Origin: Microbacteriaceae bacterium VKM Ac-2855
Lineage (GTDB): Bacteria > Actinomycetota > Actinomycetes > Actinomycetales > Microbacteriaceae
Direction: 5' to 3'
Assembly (NCBI GenBank): GCA_013204985.1
Contig: JABMLG010000007.1
Span: 107,358 to 171,357, forward strand
Length of the DNA stretch: 64,000 nucleotides
In this document: positions 1-8,070 of the stretch, in pieces
Numbering within the stretch: the first letter of the stretch is position 1
Layout: the number at the start of each line of letters is the position of its first letter
The notes under the pieces: model-generated
Databases searched by the model: none
What the model saw: the letters and a program-made list of their open reading frames with translations, nothing else
Told to the model about the DNA's origin: nothing
Program-made: the position numbers and the translations under genes

Positions 1-554
1 CGGCCCTCGCGCAGCACGAGGTACTGCAGCAGCTCGAACTCCTTGTAGGTGAGCGAGGCGGTGACGTCGTCGAGGATCACGCGCTTGCGGGAGATGTCGA
101 TGACGACTCCGCCCGGAGCGGCGTCCTCGTCGATCTCGTCGGCCGTGTGCCGCTTGGCCACGGCGGCCGGGTCCTGCAGGGCGAGGCGCACGACGTCGAC
201 ATCGCGTCCACCCGCACCCTGCGGAGCGAGCGCCACGGAGGCGTACGTCTCGGCGCTCGGCACGAGCTCGGTGGTGAGGCGCTTGAGCTCTTCGACCAGG
301 CGGCCGAGGTCGATGCCGGCCTCCCGGGCCTTGGCCTCGTCGATGCCGACGTAGAGGGCGAAGCCGCGCGCCTCGGTGCCCTGCGGAACGGCCCGCAGGC
401 GGGGCTTGGCGGTGGCGGTCTCGGCGTTGACACCCGCAGTGGCGACACCGCCGGCCTTGACGGCCTCCGAGTTGACGGCCTGAGGAGCGGCGGCCAAACG
501 AGCGGCGGGGGAGACGGCGGCGAGATTCTGGTTGCTGGAGGCGAGCAGCGACAT
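1..554 (-). CDS. Winged-helix DNA-binding regulator (C-terminus outside window)
   Basis: The first 184 residues are visible; the gene continues past base 1. The N-terminal ~60 residues are Ala/Val rich and low complexity. A middle domain of about 90 residues follows (for example LYVGIDEAKAREAGIDLGRL) that I do not recognise. The end in view reads LTYKEFELLQYLVLREGR, the start of an OmpR-type winged helix as found in response regulators. No receiver domain with a phospho-accepting Asp precedes it, so it is not a classical response regulator. ATG 554 is preferred over the in-frame ATG 575 because AAGGA sits 6 nt upstream of it. Expected to be a cytoplasmic transcription factor; targets unknown. 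Confidence 0.75.
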   Translation of the reverse strand, partial: MSLLASSNQNLAAVSPAARLAAAPQAVNSEAVKAGGVATAGVNAETATAKPRLRAVPQGTEARGFALYVGIDEAKAREAGIDLGRLVEELKRLTTELVPSAETYASVALAPQGAGGRDVDVVRLALQDPAAVAKRHTADEIDEDAAPGGVVIDISRKRVILDDVTASLTYKEFELLQYLVLREG

Positions 555-755
555 GATGGGTCCTTGGTGAGTCATGGATCCGAGGACGAGTGTCCGGTGG
601 GAGCGGATCCGAATGTGTGTTCCGAGACGGCCCACCGAAAAAGGTGAGGTCGTCGATTCCGGCCGCGGAAGCGACCGGGGAGCCTCCGCGCCTTCGACGC
701 ACCGCAACCCGAGCGGGTCAGCGGGCGGAGGCGTTCGTGCGGAGTGCTCGGCGAG

Positions 756-784
756 AAATTATGCCTTAGGCACACATTCGACAA
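756..784 (-). promoter_or_regulatory. Sigma-70-type promoter of the winged-helix gene
   Basis: On the minus strand TTGTCG (779-784) and TAATTT (756-761) are separated by exactly 17 bp. This is one of the few classical -35/-10 pairs in the window. It predicts a leader of roughly 190 nt before ATG 554. The spacer holds the near-palindrome TGCCTAAGGCA, a possible binding site. Apart from this promoter and leader I see nothing in 576-953. Confidence 0.6.
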
Positions 785-953
785 CACATGACAGCGCTGC
801 CGGCCATCATGCCGGCATTCCCAGAGGCCTCGAAGGAGGTCAGGGCGTGCGCGTTGTCATTCATGGAACACAGTAAACCGGACTGTTACGTCGGGTGTCA
901 ACGTTCCGCGGATTTTTCAGCCGGACGGACGCGGTGTCAGCGCCGAGGCCGTT

Positions 954-1589
954 CTATTCGGCGAGGCCGTAGAGGCGGTCGCCGGCGTCACCGAGGCCGG
1001 GCACGATGTACCCGAGCTCGTTCAGCTTCTCATCCAGAGCACCGAGCACGATGGTGACGTCGTGGCCGATGAACGCCTTCTCGACGGCCTTCAAGCCTTC
1101 GGGGGCGGCGAGCAGGCACACCGCCGTGACGTCCTTCGCTCCACGATCGAACAGGAACTGGATCGCGGCGACGAGCGATCCGCCCGTCGCGAGCATCGGG
1201 TCGAGCACGAAGCACTGCCGGTTGGAGAGGTCTTCGGGAAGTCGCTCGGCGTACGTCGTCGGTTCGAGGGTCGTCTCGTTGCGCGCCATGCCGAGGAAGC
1301 CGACCTCGGCGGTCGGGATGAGCTTGACCATCCCCTCGAGCATGCCCAGTCCCGCTCGCAGGATGGGGACGACCAGCGGCTGCGGATTGCTCAGCGTGAG
1401 GCCGACCGTCTCGGTCACCGGCGTCTCGATGGTGACCGACTCGGTACGGACATTACGCGTCGCCTCGTAGGCGAGCAGGGTCATCAGCTCTTCGGCCAGC
1501 TGGCGGAAGGTGGGCGACGGAGTGCGCTTGTCGCGGAGCACGGTGAGCTTGTGGGTGACGAGCGGGTGGTCGGCAACGTGGACGCGCAT
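954..1589 (-). CDS. upp: Uracil phosphoribosyltransferase
   Basis: Full-length 211-residue Upp, which converts uracil and PRPP to UMP in pyrimidine salvage in the cytoplasm. The type I PRTase PRPP loop is visible as [11 protein letters not shown], and the C-terminus [14 protein letters not shown] is the uracil-binding tail typical of the family. The early [21 protein letters not shown] motif is also diagnostic. It is divergent from tadA, with a tandem-repeat tract between them. ATG 1589 lies 6 nt from a -10 box and has no clear Shine-Dalgarno sequence. Confidence 0.95.
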   Translation of the reverse strand: MRVHVADHPLVTHKLTVLRDKRTPSPTFRQLAEELMTLLAYEATRNVRTESVTIETPVTETVGLTLSNPQPLVVPILRAGLGMLEGMVKLIPTAEVGFLGMARNETTLEPTTYAERLPEDLSNRQCFVLDPMLATGGSLVAAIQFLFDRGAKDVTAVCLLAAPEGLKAVEKAFIGHDVTIVLGALDEKLNELGYIVPGLGDAGDRLYGLAE

Positions 1590-1595
1590 AAGCTC

Positions 1596-1601
1596 AATCT
1601 A
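1596..1601 (-). promoter_or_regulatory. -10 box of upp (leaderless start)
   Basis: TAGATT on the minus strand ends 6 nt before ATG 1589, so transcription would begin at or next to the start codon. Confidence 0.45.
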
Positions 1602-1621
1602 GCGGTCGGCACGCGCCCGAC

Positions 1622-1719
1622 ACGGAAGCCCGACGCGGAAGCCCGACGCGGAAGCCCGCTGCGGAAGCCCGCTGCGGAAGCCCGCTGCGGAAGCCCGATG
1701 CGCAAGCCCGACGCGGAAG
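1622..1719. repeat. 13-bp tandem repeat in the upp-tadA intergenic region
   Basis: About seven and a half head-to-tail copies of a 13-bp unit (ACGCGGAAGCCCG with ACG/CTG/ATG variants at its start). The period is not a multiple of 3, so it is unlikely to be coding. It fills almost the whole gap between upp and tadA and ends 12 bp before the tadA start codon, next to its GGAG. Confidence 0.9.
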
Positions 1720-1731
1720 AACGGAGCCGGT

Positions 1732-2208
1732 ATGGCCGCGAGCGACCTCCCCGTCCCGTCCGCGTTCACGGAATGGATGGACCTCGCGCTGATCGAGGCG
1801 GAGCGGGCCGGGTCGTGGGGCGATGTTCCGGTCGGCGCGGTGGTCGTCGGGGCCGACGGCACGGTGATCGCTACCGGTCGCAACGAGAAGGAACTGCACA
1901 CGGATCCGACGGCGCACGCCGAGATCGTCGCGTTGCGTGCGGCGGCGCAGGTGCGCGGCGACTGGCAGCTGGCGGATGCGACCCTCATCGTCACGCTGGA
2001 ACCGTGCGTGATGTGCGCGGGCGCGATCCTCGCCGCGCGCATCCCGCGCGTGGTCTTCGGCGCCTGGGACGACAAGGCGGGCGCTGCCGGATCGGTCTAC
2101 GACGTGCTGCGCGACCGACGGCTGAACCACCGCGTGGAGGTCTTCGCCGGAGTGTGTGCCGACGAGGGCGCCGCGCTGCTGCTCGACTTCTTCGAGCGGC
2201 GCCGATGA
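1732..2208 (+). CDS. tadA: tRNA-specific adenosine deaminase
   Basis: A 158-residue cytidine-deaminase-fold enzyme. TadA converts A34 to inosine in tRNA-Arg(ACG). The zinc site is complete: H62 and catalytic E64 in HAEIVAL, and C92/C95 in EPCVMCAGA. The C-terminal LLLDFFERRR is the usual tail helix. ATG 1732 is preceded by GGAG at 9 nt. Its leader consists mainly of the 13-bp tandem repeat, so no standard promoter is visible. It is convergent with the downstream GATase gene. Confidence 0.93.
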   Translation: MAASDLPVPSAFTEWMDLALIEAERAGSWGDVPVGAVVVGADGTVIATGRNEKELHTDPTAHAEIVALRAAAQVRGDWQLADATLIVTLEPCVMCAGAILAARIPRVVFGAWDDKAGAAGSVYDVLRDRRLNHRVEVFAGVCADEGAALLLDFFERRR

Positions 2209-2209
2209 T

Positions 2210-2227
2210 CCGGCCCCGCGCGGCCGG
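2210..2227. terminator. Short hairpin after tadA
   Basis: A perfect 6-bp GC stem (CCGGCC 2210-2215, GGCCGG 2222-2227) immediately follows the tadA stop codon and faces the convergent GATase gene. There is no T-run, so this is a weak terminator call. Confidence 0.35.
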
Positions 2228-2251
2228 CGATCCGGTGCTGAGCTGCGGCTT

Positions 2252-2947
2252 TCACGCCCGAGCGGTGATCCACTCCGTGAGCCAGCTCTCGGTCGCCGCC
2301 CGCATCCGCTCGAAGTGCCCGGCGAGACGATCCTCGGCGAGTTGCCCGGCCGTGTACCCGGCCTCTGCGGCGTAGTCGGCGTCGCCCGCCAGCCAGTCCG
2401 CGGTCATCTCGGGCGTGAGCTCGGGATGGAACTGCACGCCGAGGAGCCAGTCGCCGATCGCGAACGCCTCGACGGCGTATTCGGGGGAGGAGGCGAGCAG
2501 CGTCGCCCCGTCGGGCAGGTCGAAGGTGTCGCCGTGCCACTGCATCATCGGGGTGTCCGCGACGTGCCGCAGTGCGGATCCGTGGCCCGCCTCGGTGAGT
2601 ACGACATGGCGGAAACCCACCTCGCGGCTCGGCCCGGGATGAACGACCTCGCCGAGCGCGGCGGCGATCAGCTGCGCGCCGAAGCAGATGCCGATCGTCG
2701 GCAGCCGGTGGTGGATCCGATCCTGCAGCAGCGCGATCTCGGGCGAGATGAACGGATGCCGAACCGTCTCGTAGACGCCCGCGGAGGCCCCGAGCGCGAT
2801 CACCAGATCCGGCTCCTCGATGTCGACCGTATCGAGGTGCGTGCCGCTGACGGACTCCACTTCGAAGCCGTGCCGTACCAGGATCGCCTCGAGGGCGCCG
2901 AGGCCGGCTCCGCGCTCGTTCACGATCGCCAGGGCCCGCCGCGTCAC
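2252..2947 (-). CDS. Class I glutamine amidotransferase-like protein (GMP synthase-like)
   Basis: A 231-residue stand-alone class I GATase domain. The catalytic triad is present: C88 in GICFGAQ, and H174 and E176 in QFHPE. Free-standing GATases of this type resemble the glutaminase half of GMP synthase; the acceptor substrate cannot be told from sequence. GTG 2947 overlaps the stop codon of the upstream CDF transporter (GTGA), so the two genes are translationally coupled in one operon. Confidence 0.82.
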   Translation of the reverse strand: MTRRALAIVNERGAGLGALEAILVRHGFEVESVSGTHLDTVDIEEPDLVIALGASAGVYETVRHPFISPEIALLQDRIHHRLPTIGICFGAQLIAAALGEVVHPGPSREVGFRHVVLTEAGHGSALRHVADTPMMQWHGDTFDLPDGATLLASSPEYAVEAFAIGDWLLGVQFHPELTPEMTADWLAGDADYAAEAGYTAGQLAEDRLAGHFERMRAATESWLTEWITARA

Positions 2948-3924
2948 TCGTCCCCTCCCGCGGCGACGGCGGGGCGGTCGGCTCGCGCGGCCTCGCCCGG
3001 GTCCGGCGCGCCGACGAGACGGTACACATCGGGTTCGAGGTAGATCACCCGGGCGATCGGCACGGCCGCACGGATGCGTGCCTCGATCGCGTCGATGTCG
3101 TTCGCGACCGTGCTGAGCGGCTCGTCGGCCGCGAAGCCGATCTTCGCCGCCACGAGCAGCTCCTCAGGACCGAGATAGAGCGTCTTCATGTGGATCAGTG
3201 CGGTCACCTCGGGGCCGTTGGTGATCGCCGCGCTGATCGCGTCGACGTCGGTGTCGCTCGCCCCCTCGCCGACGAGCAGGCTCTGGGTCTCGATACCGAG
3301 CACGATCGCCACCGCGACGAGCAGCAATCCGATCGCGATGGTGCCGAGGCCGTCGTAGATGCCGTCGCCGGTGATGACCGAGAGACCGACGCCGAGCAGC
3401 GCGAGCGTGAGGCCGAGTAGAGCGGCGACGTCCTCCAGGAGCACCACGGGCAGTTCGGGCGCCTTCGCCCGGCGGATGAACTGCACCCACGACTGCTCGC
3501 CGCGGGTGTGATTCGACTCCTTTACGGCCGTGCGCAGCGAGTAGCTCTCGAGGCCGATCGCGATCACGAGCACGAGCAGCGGGATCCAGGGGTTGTTGAT
3601 CTCCTCCGGATGGCCGACCTTCTCGATGCCCTCGTACAGCGAGAACACGCCGCCGATCGAGAACAGGATGATCGACACGACGAAGGCGAAGACGTAGCGT
3701 TCGCGGCCGTAGCCGAACGGGTGCTCCGCATCCGCAGCCTTCTTCGCGCGCCGGCCGCCGAGCAGTAGGAGCAGTTGGTTGCCCGAGTCGGCGAGCGAGT
3801 GCACGCCCTCGGCCAGCATCGACGCCGACCCCGAGAACGCCCACGCGATGAACTTCGTCGCCGCGATGCCGAGGTTCGCCGAGAAGGCGGCGATGATGGC
3901 CCTGTTGCCGCCGGATGCGCTCAC
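2944..3924 (-). CDS. Cation diffusion facilitator family transporter
   Basis: A 326-residue inner-membrane CDF protein, probably exporting a divalent metal such as Zn(II), Fe(II) or Mn(II) against protons. The second helix carries the metal-site pattern EGVHSLADSGNQ (H...D). HPFGYGRERYVF and the cytoplasmic C-terminal domain, which begins after the last hydrophobic segment, are typical. GTG 3924 is preceded by GGGGAG. It leads the operon with the GATase. The leader upstream contains 11-bp and 16-bp tandem repeats shared with the divergent proC gene. Metal specificity is not predictable here. Confidence 0.88.
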   Translation of the reverse strand: MSASGGNRAIIAAFSANLGIAATKFIAWAFSGSASMLAEGVHSLADSGNQLLLLLGGRRAKKAADAEHPFGYGRERYVFAFVVSIILFSIGGVFSLYEGIEKVGHPEEINNPWIPLLVLVIAIGLESYSLRTAVKESNHTRGEQSWVQFIRRAKAPELPVVLLEDVAALLGLTLALLGVGLSVITGDGIYDGLGTIAIGLLLVAVAIVLGIETQSLLVGEGASDTDVDAISAAITNGPEVTALIHMKTLYLGPEELLVAAKIGFAADEPLSTVANDIDAIEARIRAAVPIARVIYLEPDVYRLVGAPDPGEAARADRPAVAAGGDE

Positions 3925-3947
3925 TCGTGGTCTCCCCGTGGTTCGCC

Positions 3948-4036
3948 GTCGTTCGGCTGTCGTTCGGCTGTCGTTCGGTCATGCAGGTGTTCGGTCATGC
4001 AGGGGTTCGGTCATGCAGGTGTTCGGTCATGCAGGG
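3948..4036. repeat. Two adjoining tandem repeats between the CDF gene and proC
   Basis: Three copies of an 11-bp unit (GTCGTTCGGCT, 3948-3980) run directly into four copies of a 16-bp unit (core GTTCGGTCATGCAGG, 3973-4036). The two units share GTTCGG, suggesting that one grew out of the other by slippage. The array sits in the divergent leader of the CDF gene and proC. Confidence 0.9.
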
Positions 4037-4100
4037 GTCATCCTACGGATGCCGTGTTTCGTGTGATCGCGTTCAGGCTCGGGAACAGTGCGCCGAACGC

Positions 4101-4106
4101 CACAAT
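4101..4106 (+). promoter_or_regulatory. -10-like box of proC
   Basis: CACAAT ends 6 nt before ATG 4113. GAGGGG lies in between and abuts the ATG, too close for a normal Shine-Dalgarno sequence. Confidence 0.35.
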
Positions 4107-4112
4107 GAGGGG

Positions 4113-4958
4113 ATGAGCGCAGCTACGACGACCCTGCCCACCATCGCGATCCTCGGCCTCGGCTCGATGGGTCGCGCGATCCTCTCGGGGCTGCTGGCGC
4201 CGAACGTGACGATCGACGGCGGGGTGCGGGTGACGAACCGCAATGCGGCGAAGGCGGCGGAGTGGAGCGGTCACCCGGTGGTGTCGGCGTACGCGACCGC
4301 GACCGACGCGGAGGCGAACCTCGCGGCCGTGCGCGGCGCATCCGTGGTGCTCGTGGCGGTCAAGCCGTACATGGTGCCGGATCTGCTCGACGAGATCGCG
4401 CCCGCTCTCGAGCCGGGCGCCGTGGTCGTCAGCGTCGCCGCCGGGGTGACCGTCGCGACCTTCGAGGCGCACCTGCCCGCATCCGTTGCCGTGGTTCGCT
4501 CGATGCCGAACACTCCGGCCGTTGTCGGCAAGGCCGTCACCGGGATCAGCGCGGGTACCCGCTCGTCCGCCGAAGACCTCGCGCTCGTGCGTTCGCTCTT
4601 CGAGACCGTCGGCGAGGTTCTCGAGGTGCCCGAGTCGCAGCTGGATGCGCTCTCGTCGATCTCCGGATCCGGCCCGGCCTACGTGTTCCTCCTGATCGAG
4701 CAGCTCACCGCCGCCGCGGTCGCCAAGGGCTTCACGCCCGAGCAGGCCGCGGTGATGGTGAACGGCACCTTCCTCGGCGCCTCGGAGCTGCTGGTCACCT
4801 CGGGCGAGGATCCGGCCGAGCTGCGCCGCCGTGTCACGAGCCCCAACGGCACCACCGAACGCGCCATCGCCGTACTCGCCGACGCCGGCCTCGACGCGCT
4901 CTTCGCCACGGCCACGGATGCGGCGCTCGCCCGCGCCCGCGAACTCGCCGCGGGCTGA
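4113..4958 (+). CDS. proC: Pyrroline-5-carboxylate reductase
   Basis: A 281-residue enzyme for the last step of proline synthesis (P5C + NAD(P)H to proline). The N-terminal Rossmann motif is IAILGLGSMGRAI. The C-terminal helical dimer domain carries SGSGPAYVFLLIEQL and the signature VTSPNGTTERAI. ATG 4113 is chosen because it directly precedes the nucleotide-binding strand; an upstream extension in the same frame is made of the intergenic repeats and is rejected. It ends in a perfect 20-bp stem shared with the convergent ktrA. Confidence 0.95.
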   Translation: MSAATTTLPTIAILGLGSMGRAILSGLLAPNVTIDGGVRVTNRNAAKAAEWSGHPVVSAYATATDAEANLAAVRGASVVLVAVKPYMVPDLLDEIAPALEPGAVVVSVAAGVTVATFEAHLPASVAVVRSMPNTPAVVGKAVTGISAGTRSSAEDLALVRSLFETVGEVLEVPESQLDALSSISGSGPAYVFLLIEQLTAAAVAKGFTPEQAAVMVNGTFLGASELLVTSGEDPAELRRRVTSPNGTTERAIAVLADAGLDALFATATDAALARARELAAG

Positions 4959-4965
4959 GGTTAAG

Positions 4966-5008
4966 CGAAAAGTTGCAGGAGTGGGCGCCCCACTCCTGCA
5001 ACTTTTCG
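4966..5008. terminator. Bidirectional hairpin between proC and ktrA
   Basis: A perfect 20-bp inverted repeat (4966-4985 and 4989-5008) with a 3-nt loop; the arm begins CGAAAAGTTGCAGG. It lies between convergent genes and reads with an A-rich foot on one side and TTTT on the other, so it can serve both strands. ktrA stops 6 bp beyond it. Confidence 0.75.
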
Positions 5009-5014
5009 GAGGAG

Positions 5015-5686
5015 TCAGGAGCCCAGGGCGGCGAAACGTTCGATGTCGCTCGGGGTGCCCGAGACCACGATGAGGTCGTGGTTGGAGACGACGGTCTGCT
5101 CCGTCGCGTAGGTGAACGGCTTGCCCGGGCTCTTCACGCCGACGACCGTGACGCGGTGCTTGCGGCGCACGCCCGATTCGGTGAGCGTCAGTCCGCGGAT
5201 CGGTTTGGGCGGGTACATCTTGGCGAGCACGAAGTCGTCATCGAACTCGATGAAGTCCAGCATCCGCCCCGAGACGAGGTGCGCAACGCGCTCGCCCGCC
5301 TCCGCCTCGGGGTAGATCACGTGATTGGCGCCGATCCGCTCGAGGATCTTGCCGTGCGAACGCGAGATCGCCTTCGCCCAGATCTGCGGGATCTTGAGGT
5401 CGACGAGATTCGCGGTGATGAGGACCGAGGCCTCGATCGATGAGCCGACGGCGACGACCGCGACCTGGAAGTCCTGCGCACCGATCTGCAGCAGCGCCTC
5501 GTAGGAGCGCGCATCCGCCTGCACCGCGTGCGTGACCCGCTCCGACCACTTCTGCACGAGATTGGCGTCGGCGTCGACCGCGAGCACCTCGCGGTCGAGG
5601 CGATCGAGCTGACCCGCCGTCGCCGCACCGAAACGGCCCAGGCCGATCACGAGCACCGGGGCGTCGTACCTGATGCGATCAACCAA
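5015..5686 (-). CDS. ktrA: Potassium uptake regulatory subunit (RCK/TrkA domain)
   Basis: A 223-residue peripheral membrane gating subunit of a Ktr/Trk potassium channel. The N-terminal RCK_N Rossmann domain has VIGLGRFGAATAGQL, and the acidic residue binding the ribose is in VLAVDADANLV. The C-terminal half is the RCK_C domain. The start is taken as TTG 5686, with GAGAGG 7 nt upstream, because longer versions would run through the ktrB coding frame. It overlaps the ktrB stop codon by 8 nt, so the pair is co-translated. Confidence 0.88.
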   Translation of the reverse strand: MVDRIRYDAPVLVIGLGRFGAATAGQLDRLDREVLAVDADANLVQKWSERVTHAVQADARSYEALLQIGAQDFQVAVVAVGSSIEASVLITANLVDLKIPQIWAKAISRSHGKILERIGANHVIYPEAEAGERVAHLVSGRMLDFIEFDDDFVLAKMYPPKPIRGLTLTESGVRRKHRVTVVGVKSPGKPFTYATEQTVVSNHDLIVVSGTPSDIERFAALGS

Positions 5687-7133
5687 CGATGGGCCTCTCT
5701 TCCGGTCGTCTGAACAGCTGGCGACGCTGGCTGGCGGCCAGTGCGGCCGCCAGCGTAACGGTACCAACGCGGCCCATGAACATGGTGATGGCCATGATGT
5801 AGACGCCCTCCGGCGGGAGCGATGCGGTGAGCCCGGTCGAGAGCCCGGAGGTCGCGAAGGCCGAGATCACATCGAAGAGCACATGGTCGAGCGAGGCCTT
5901 GGTGATGTGCAGGATGAGGATGCTCGCGACCGCGACGGTCGTCGCGCCCCACAGCACGACCGAGACGGCCAGTCGGAGCACGTCGCCCGGGATCCGCCGG
6001 CCGAAGGCCTCCATATCGGTGGTGCCCTTGGCCTCGGCGAACGCCGCGAGGAAGAGGATCGCGAGCGTGGTCACCTTGATACCACCCGCTGTCGACGCAG
6101 AGCCGCCGCCGATGAACATCAGCATGTCGGTCACCAGCAGGCTCGAGTTGTTGAGGTCGTCGATCGGGATCGTCGAGAACCCGCCCGACCGCGTCATCGT
6201 CGAGAGGAAGAACGACTGGAAGACCGTGTCGGAGGCGTTCAGGTCACCGAAGGTCTTCGGATTGTCGAACTCGAGCACGATGTACAGCGCGGCGCCCGCG
6301 ACGAGCAGGATGAGCGAGGTGACCAGCGTCATCTTGACGTGCATCGACCACTTGCGGGGTCGGCGCCAGCCGCGCGAGAAGGTGTAGATCACCGGGAAGC
6401 CGATCGAGCCCAGGAACACGCCCAGCATCAGGATGCCCAAGAAGTAGTAGTCGTTCTCGAACGCGGTCAGACCCTCGGCGTTCGGCACGAAACCGGTGTT
6501 GGTGAAGGCCATCGCCGAGTAGTAGAAGCTGTGCCAGACCGCTTCGCCGACCTCGACGCCATCGATCAGCATCCGCGGGAAGAGGAGGGCGGCCACCACG
6601 AGTTCGATCGCCGCCGCGCTGATCGCGACCGTCGCCAGCAGGCCGCCGATCTCGCCCAGGCGCACCGCCTGTCCCTCGGCGACCGGGCCCGAGTGGATCC
6701 GCAGGGGGTTCGAGTCGCTCGCCGCCATCAGCTTCGCCCGGAGTCCGAGCCGGCGCGAGATCGCGAGCCCCAGGATCGAGGCGAGGGTGAGCACACCCAA
6801 CGCGCCGATGTTCACGCCGACGAAGATGATCACGTGGCCGAACGCCGACCAGTGCGTCGCCATGTCGACGGTGGCGAGGCCGGTGACGCAGATCACGGAC
6901 ATCGCGGTGAAGAACGCATCGTGCAACGGGGTGACGGAGTTCGTCACACTCGCGGCGGGGAGCGAGAAGAGCAGCGTGAAGAGCAGAACCAGCGCCGAGA
7001 AGATCAGGATCGCGAAACGCGACGGCGAGCGGCCGGCGAAATCGTCGACCAGGTCGCGGATGCGCCCGAGCCCCGCGAACGGCGAGATCGGCGACGTCGC
7101 AGTCGCGGTGCGCGGCGGTTGGCGGATCACCAC
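5679..7133 (-). CDS. ktrB: TrkH/KtrB family potassium transporter
   Basis: A 484-residue integral membrane ion-conducting subunit with four repeated M1-P-M2 units. Selectivity-filter-like turns are visible, for example AMSVICVTGLATVD, AMAFTNTGFVPN, TMTRSGGFSTI and SAFATSGLSTGL. GTG 7133 is chosen for the GGAGGGAG about 7 nt upstream; the longer reading frame extends into the divergent ArsR promoter. Partner of ktrA, with which it overlaps. Together they take up K+ for osmotic balance and pH. Confidence 0.9.
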   Translation of the reverse strand: MVIRQPPRTATATSPISPFAGLGRIRDLVDDFAGRSPSRFAILIFSALVLLFTLLFSLPAASVTNSVTPLHDAFFTAMSVICVTGLATVDMATHWSAFGHVIIFVGVNIGALGVLTLASILGLAISRRLGLRAKLMAASDSNPLRIHSGPVAEGQAVRLGEIGGLLATVAISAAAIELVVAALLFPRMLIDGVEVGEAVWHSFYYSAMAFTNTGFVPNAEGLTAFENDYYFLGILMLGVFLGSIGFPVIYTFSRGWRRPRKWSMHVKMTLVTSLILLVAGAALYIVLEFDNPKTFGDLNASDTVFQSFFLSTMTRSGGFSTIPIDDLNNSSLLVTDMLMFIGGGSASTAGGIKVTTLAILFLAAFAEAKGTTDMEAFGRRIPGDVLRLAVSVVLWGATTVAVASILILHITKASLDHVLFDVISAFATSGLSTGLTASLPPEGVYIMAITMFMGRVGTVTLAAALAASQRRQLFRRPEERPIVG

Positions 7134-7251
7134 AGTCGGATCTCCCTCCGATCGAGGACATGCTACCGGCGCCGTGCGACACGGTGACCGTGAGCATTCC
7201 ACTGCGAGCATATGGACGGCGTGCTCGGTGGTGCCTCCCCGGGTCGCTGAC

Positions 7252-7257
7252 TACCCT
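7252..7257 (+). promoter_or_regulatory. -10 box of the ArsR-family gene
   Basis: TACCCT ends 6 nt before ATG 7264; no Shine-Dalgarno sequence lies between. Confidence 0.4.
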
Positions 7258-7263
7258 GGGTGC

Positions 7264-7707
7264 ATGGCAGACATCTTCGCGGTGATCGCGGACGGCACCC
7301 GCCGCGACATCCTTTCGATCCTGCTCGACCGGCGAACCGGTCGCGAGGGCCGCAGCCGCGAGATCAGCGTCTCCGAGATCGTCGCGCACCTCGAACTGAG
7401 TCAACCCACCGTCTCGAAGCACCTGAAGGTGCTGCGCGAAGCCGAACTCGTCACTGTGCGCGAAGAGGGCCAGCACCGCTATTACGCGCTGGAGTACACG
7501 CCCCTCGAGGCCGTGGAGGACTGGCTGATCCCCTTCCTCACCGCGGAGGAGGAGGCCGAGCAGGCGCTGATCGACGAGTCGACCGCGGCGCGCGCCGAGA
7601 ACCTGGGCCGCGTCATCGCCGACCGGACCCACCAGATGTCGACCGTGGTGCACGACTTGCAGCGCGGCGCGACGAAGGTCGCCGAGGCGCTGCGCATCAA
7701 GAAGTAG
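7264..7707 (+). CDS. ArsR-family winged-helix transcriptional regulator
   Basis: A 147-residue protein. Residues ~5-90 form an ArsR/SmtB-like winged helix with the recognition helix in LELSQPTVSKHLKVLREAELV and the wing in REEGQHRYYAL. The C-terminal ~50 residues are helical and acidic. No Cys-rich metal site is visible, so it is not an obvious metal sensor. It lies just before the ribosomal protein bS22 gene and is divergent from ktrB. Target unknown. Confidence 0.8.
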   Translation: MADIFAVIADGTRRDILSILLDRRTGREGRSREISVSEIVAHLELSQPTVSKHLKVLREAELVTVREEGQHRYYALEYTPLEAVEDWLIPFLTAEEEAEQALIDESTAARAENLGRVIADRTHQMSTVVHDLQRGATKVAEALRIKK

Positions 7708-7844
7708 CGACACCCCGCGGCCGTGCCGTGCGGATCCGGCCCGATCTGGTAGCGGCACGGGGGCCGATGTCGTGTAAAGTAGGCGAAGGCAAATTTTGCA
7801 TGGCCGTCTGCCCGGCGGCCGCCCCTGAACGTTGTGAGGTCTTC

Positions 7845-7943
7845 GTGGGTTCTGTTATCAAGAAGCGTCGCAAGCGTATGGCGAAGAAGAAGCACCGCAA
7901 GCTGCTTCGTAAGACTCGTCACCAGCGTCGCAACAAGAAGTAG
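7845..7943 (+). CDS. Small ribosomal subunit protein bS22 (AURKAIP1/COX24 domain)
   Basis: A 32-residue, extremely basic peptide beginning MGSVIKKRRKRMAKKKHRK and ending HQRRNKK. This matches the small actinobacterial 30S protein bS22, which sits near the decoding centre. GTG 7845 has GAGG 5 nt upstream. Codon use (AAG, CGT) is typical of a highly expressed ribosomal gene. A -10-like TAAAGT lies at 7775-7780. A GC hairpin follows the stop. Confidence 0.9.
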   Translation: MGSVIKKRRKRMAKKKHRKLLRKTRHQRRNKK

Positions 7944-7963
7944 GCCTGGCCTCTTCGAAGCTC

Positions 7964-7997
7964 GAGCGCTCGATCCCATCCGTGGGGCCGAGCGCTC
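7964..7997 (+). terminator. Hairpin terminator after bS22
   Basis: A perfect 9-bp stem, GAGCGCTCG (7964-7972) with CGAGCGCTC (7989-7997), and a 16-nt loop, 20 bp after the stop codon. There is no long T-run. Confidence 0.55.
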
Positions 7998-8058
7998 AAT
8001 GCTTTAAGCGCCAGGGCTTTAGAGGTCCAGGCTCATCCGGCTTCGGCTCTCGAGGCTC

Positions 8059-8064
8059 TAGGCT
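8059..8064 (+). promoter_or_regulatory. -10 box of the glutaredoxin-like gene
   Basis: TAGGCT ends 6 nt before GTG 8071. The preceding ~60 bp contain degenerate AGGCTC repeats. Confidence 0.4.
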
Positions 8065-8070
8065 CTTCAG

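Noticed and set aside
1594..2130. Open frames running through the 13-bp repeat and across tadA
   Set aside because: The repeat reads open in several frames because of its composition. tadA has all active-site residues, so these are shadows.
5673..7187. 504-codon open frame opposite ktrB
   Set aside because: Antisense shadow; composition is Arg/Glu/Asp/His rich without any fold, and ktrB itself is well supported.
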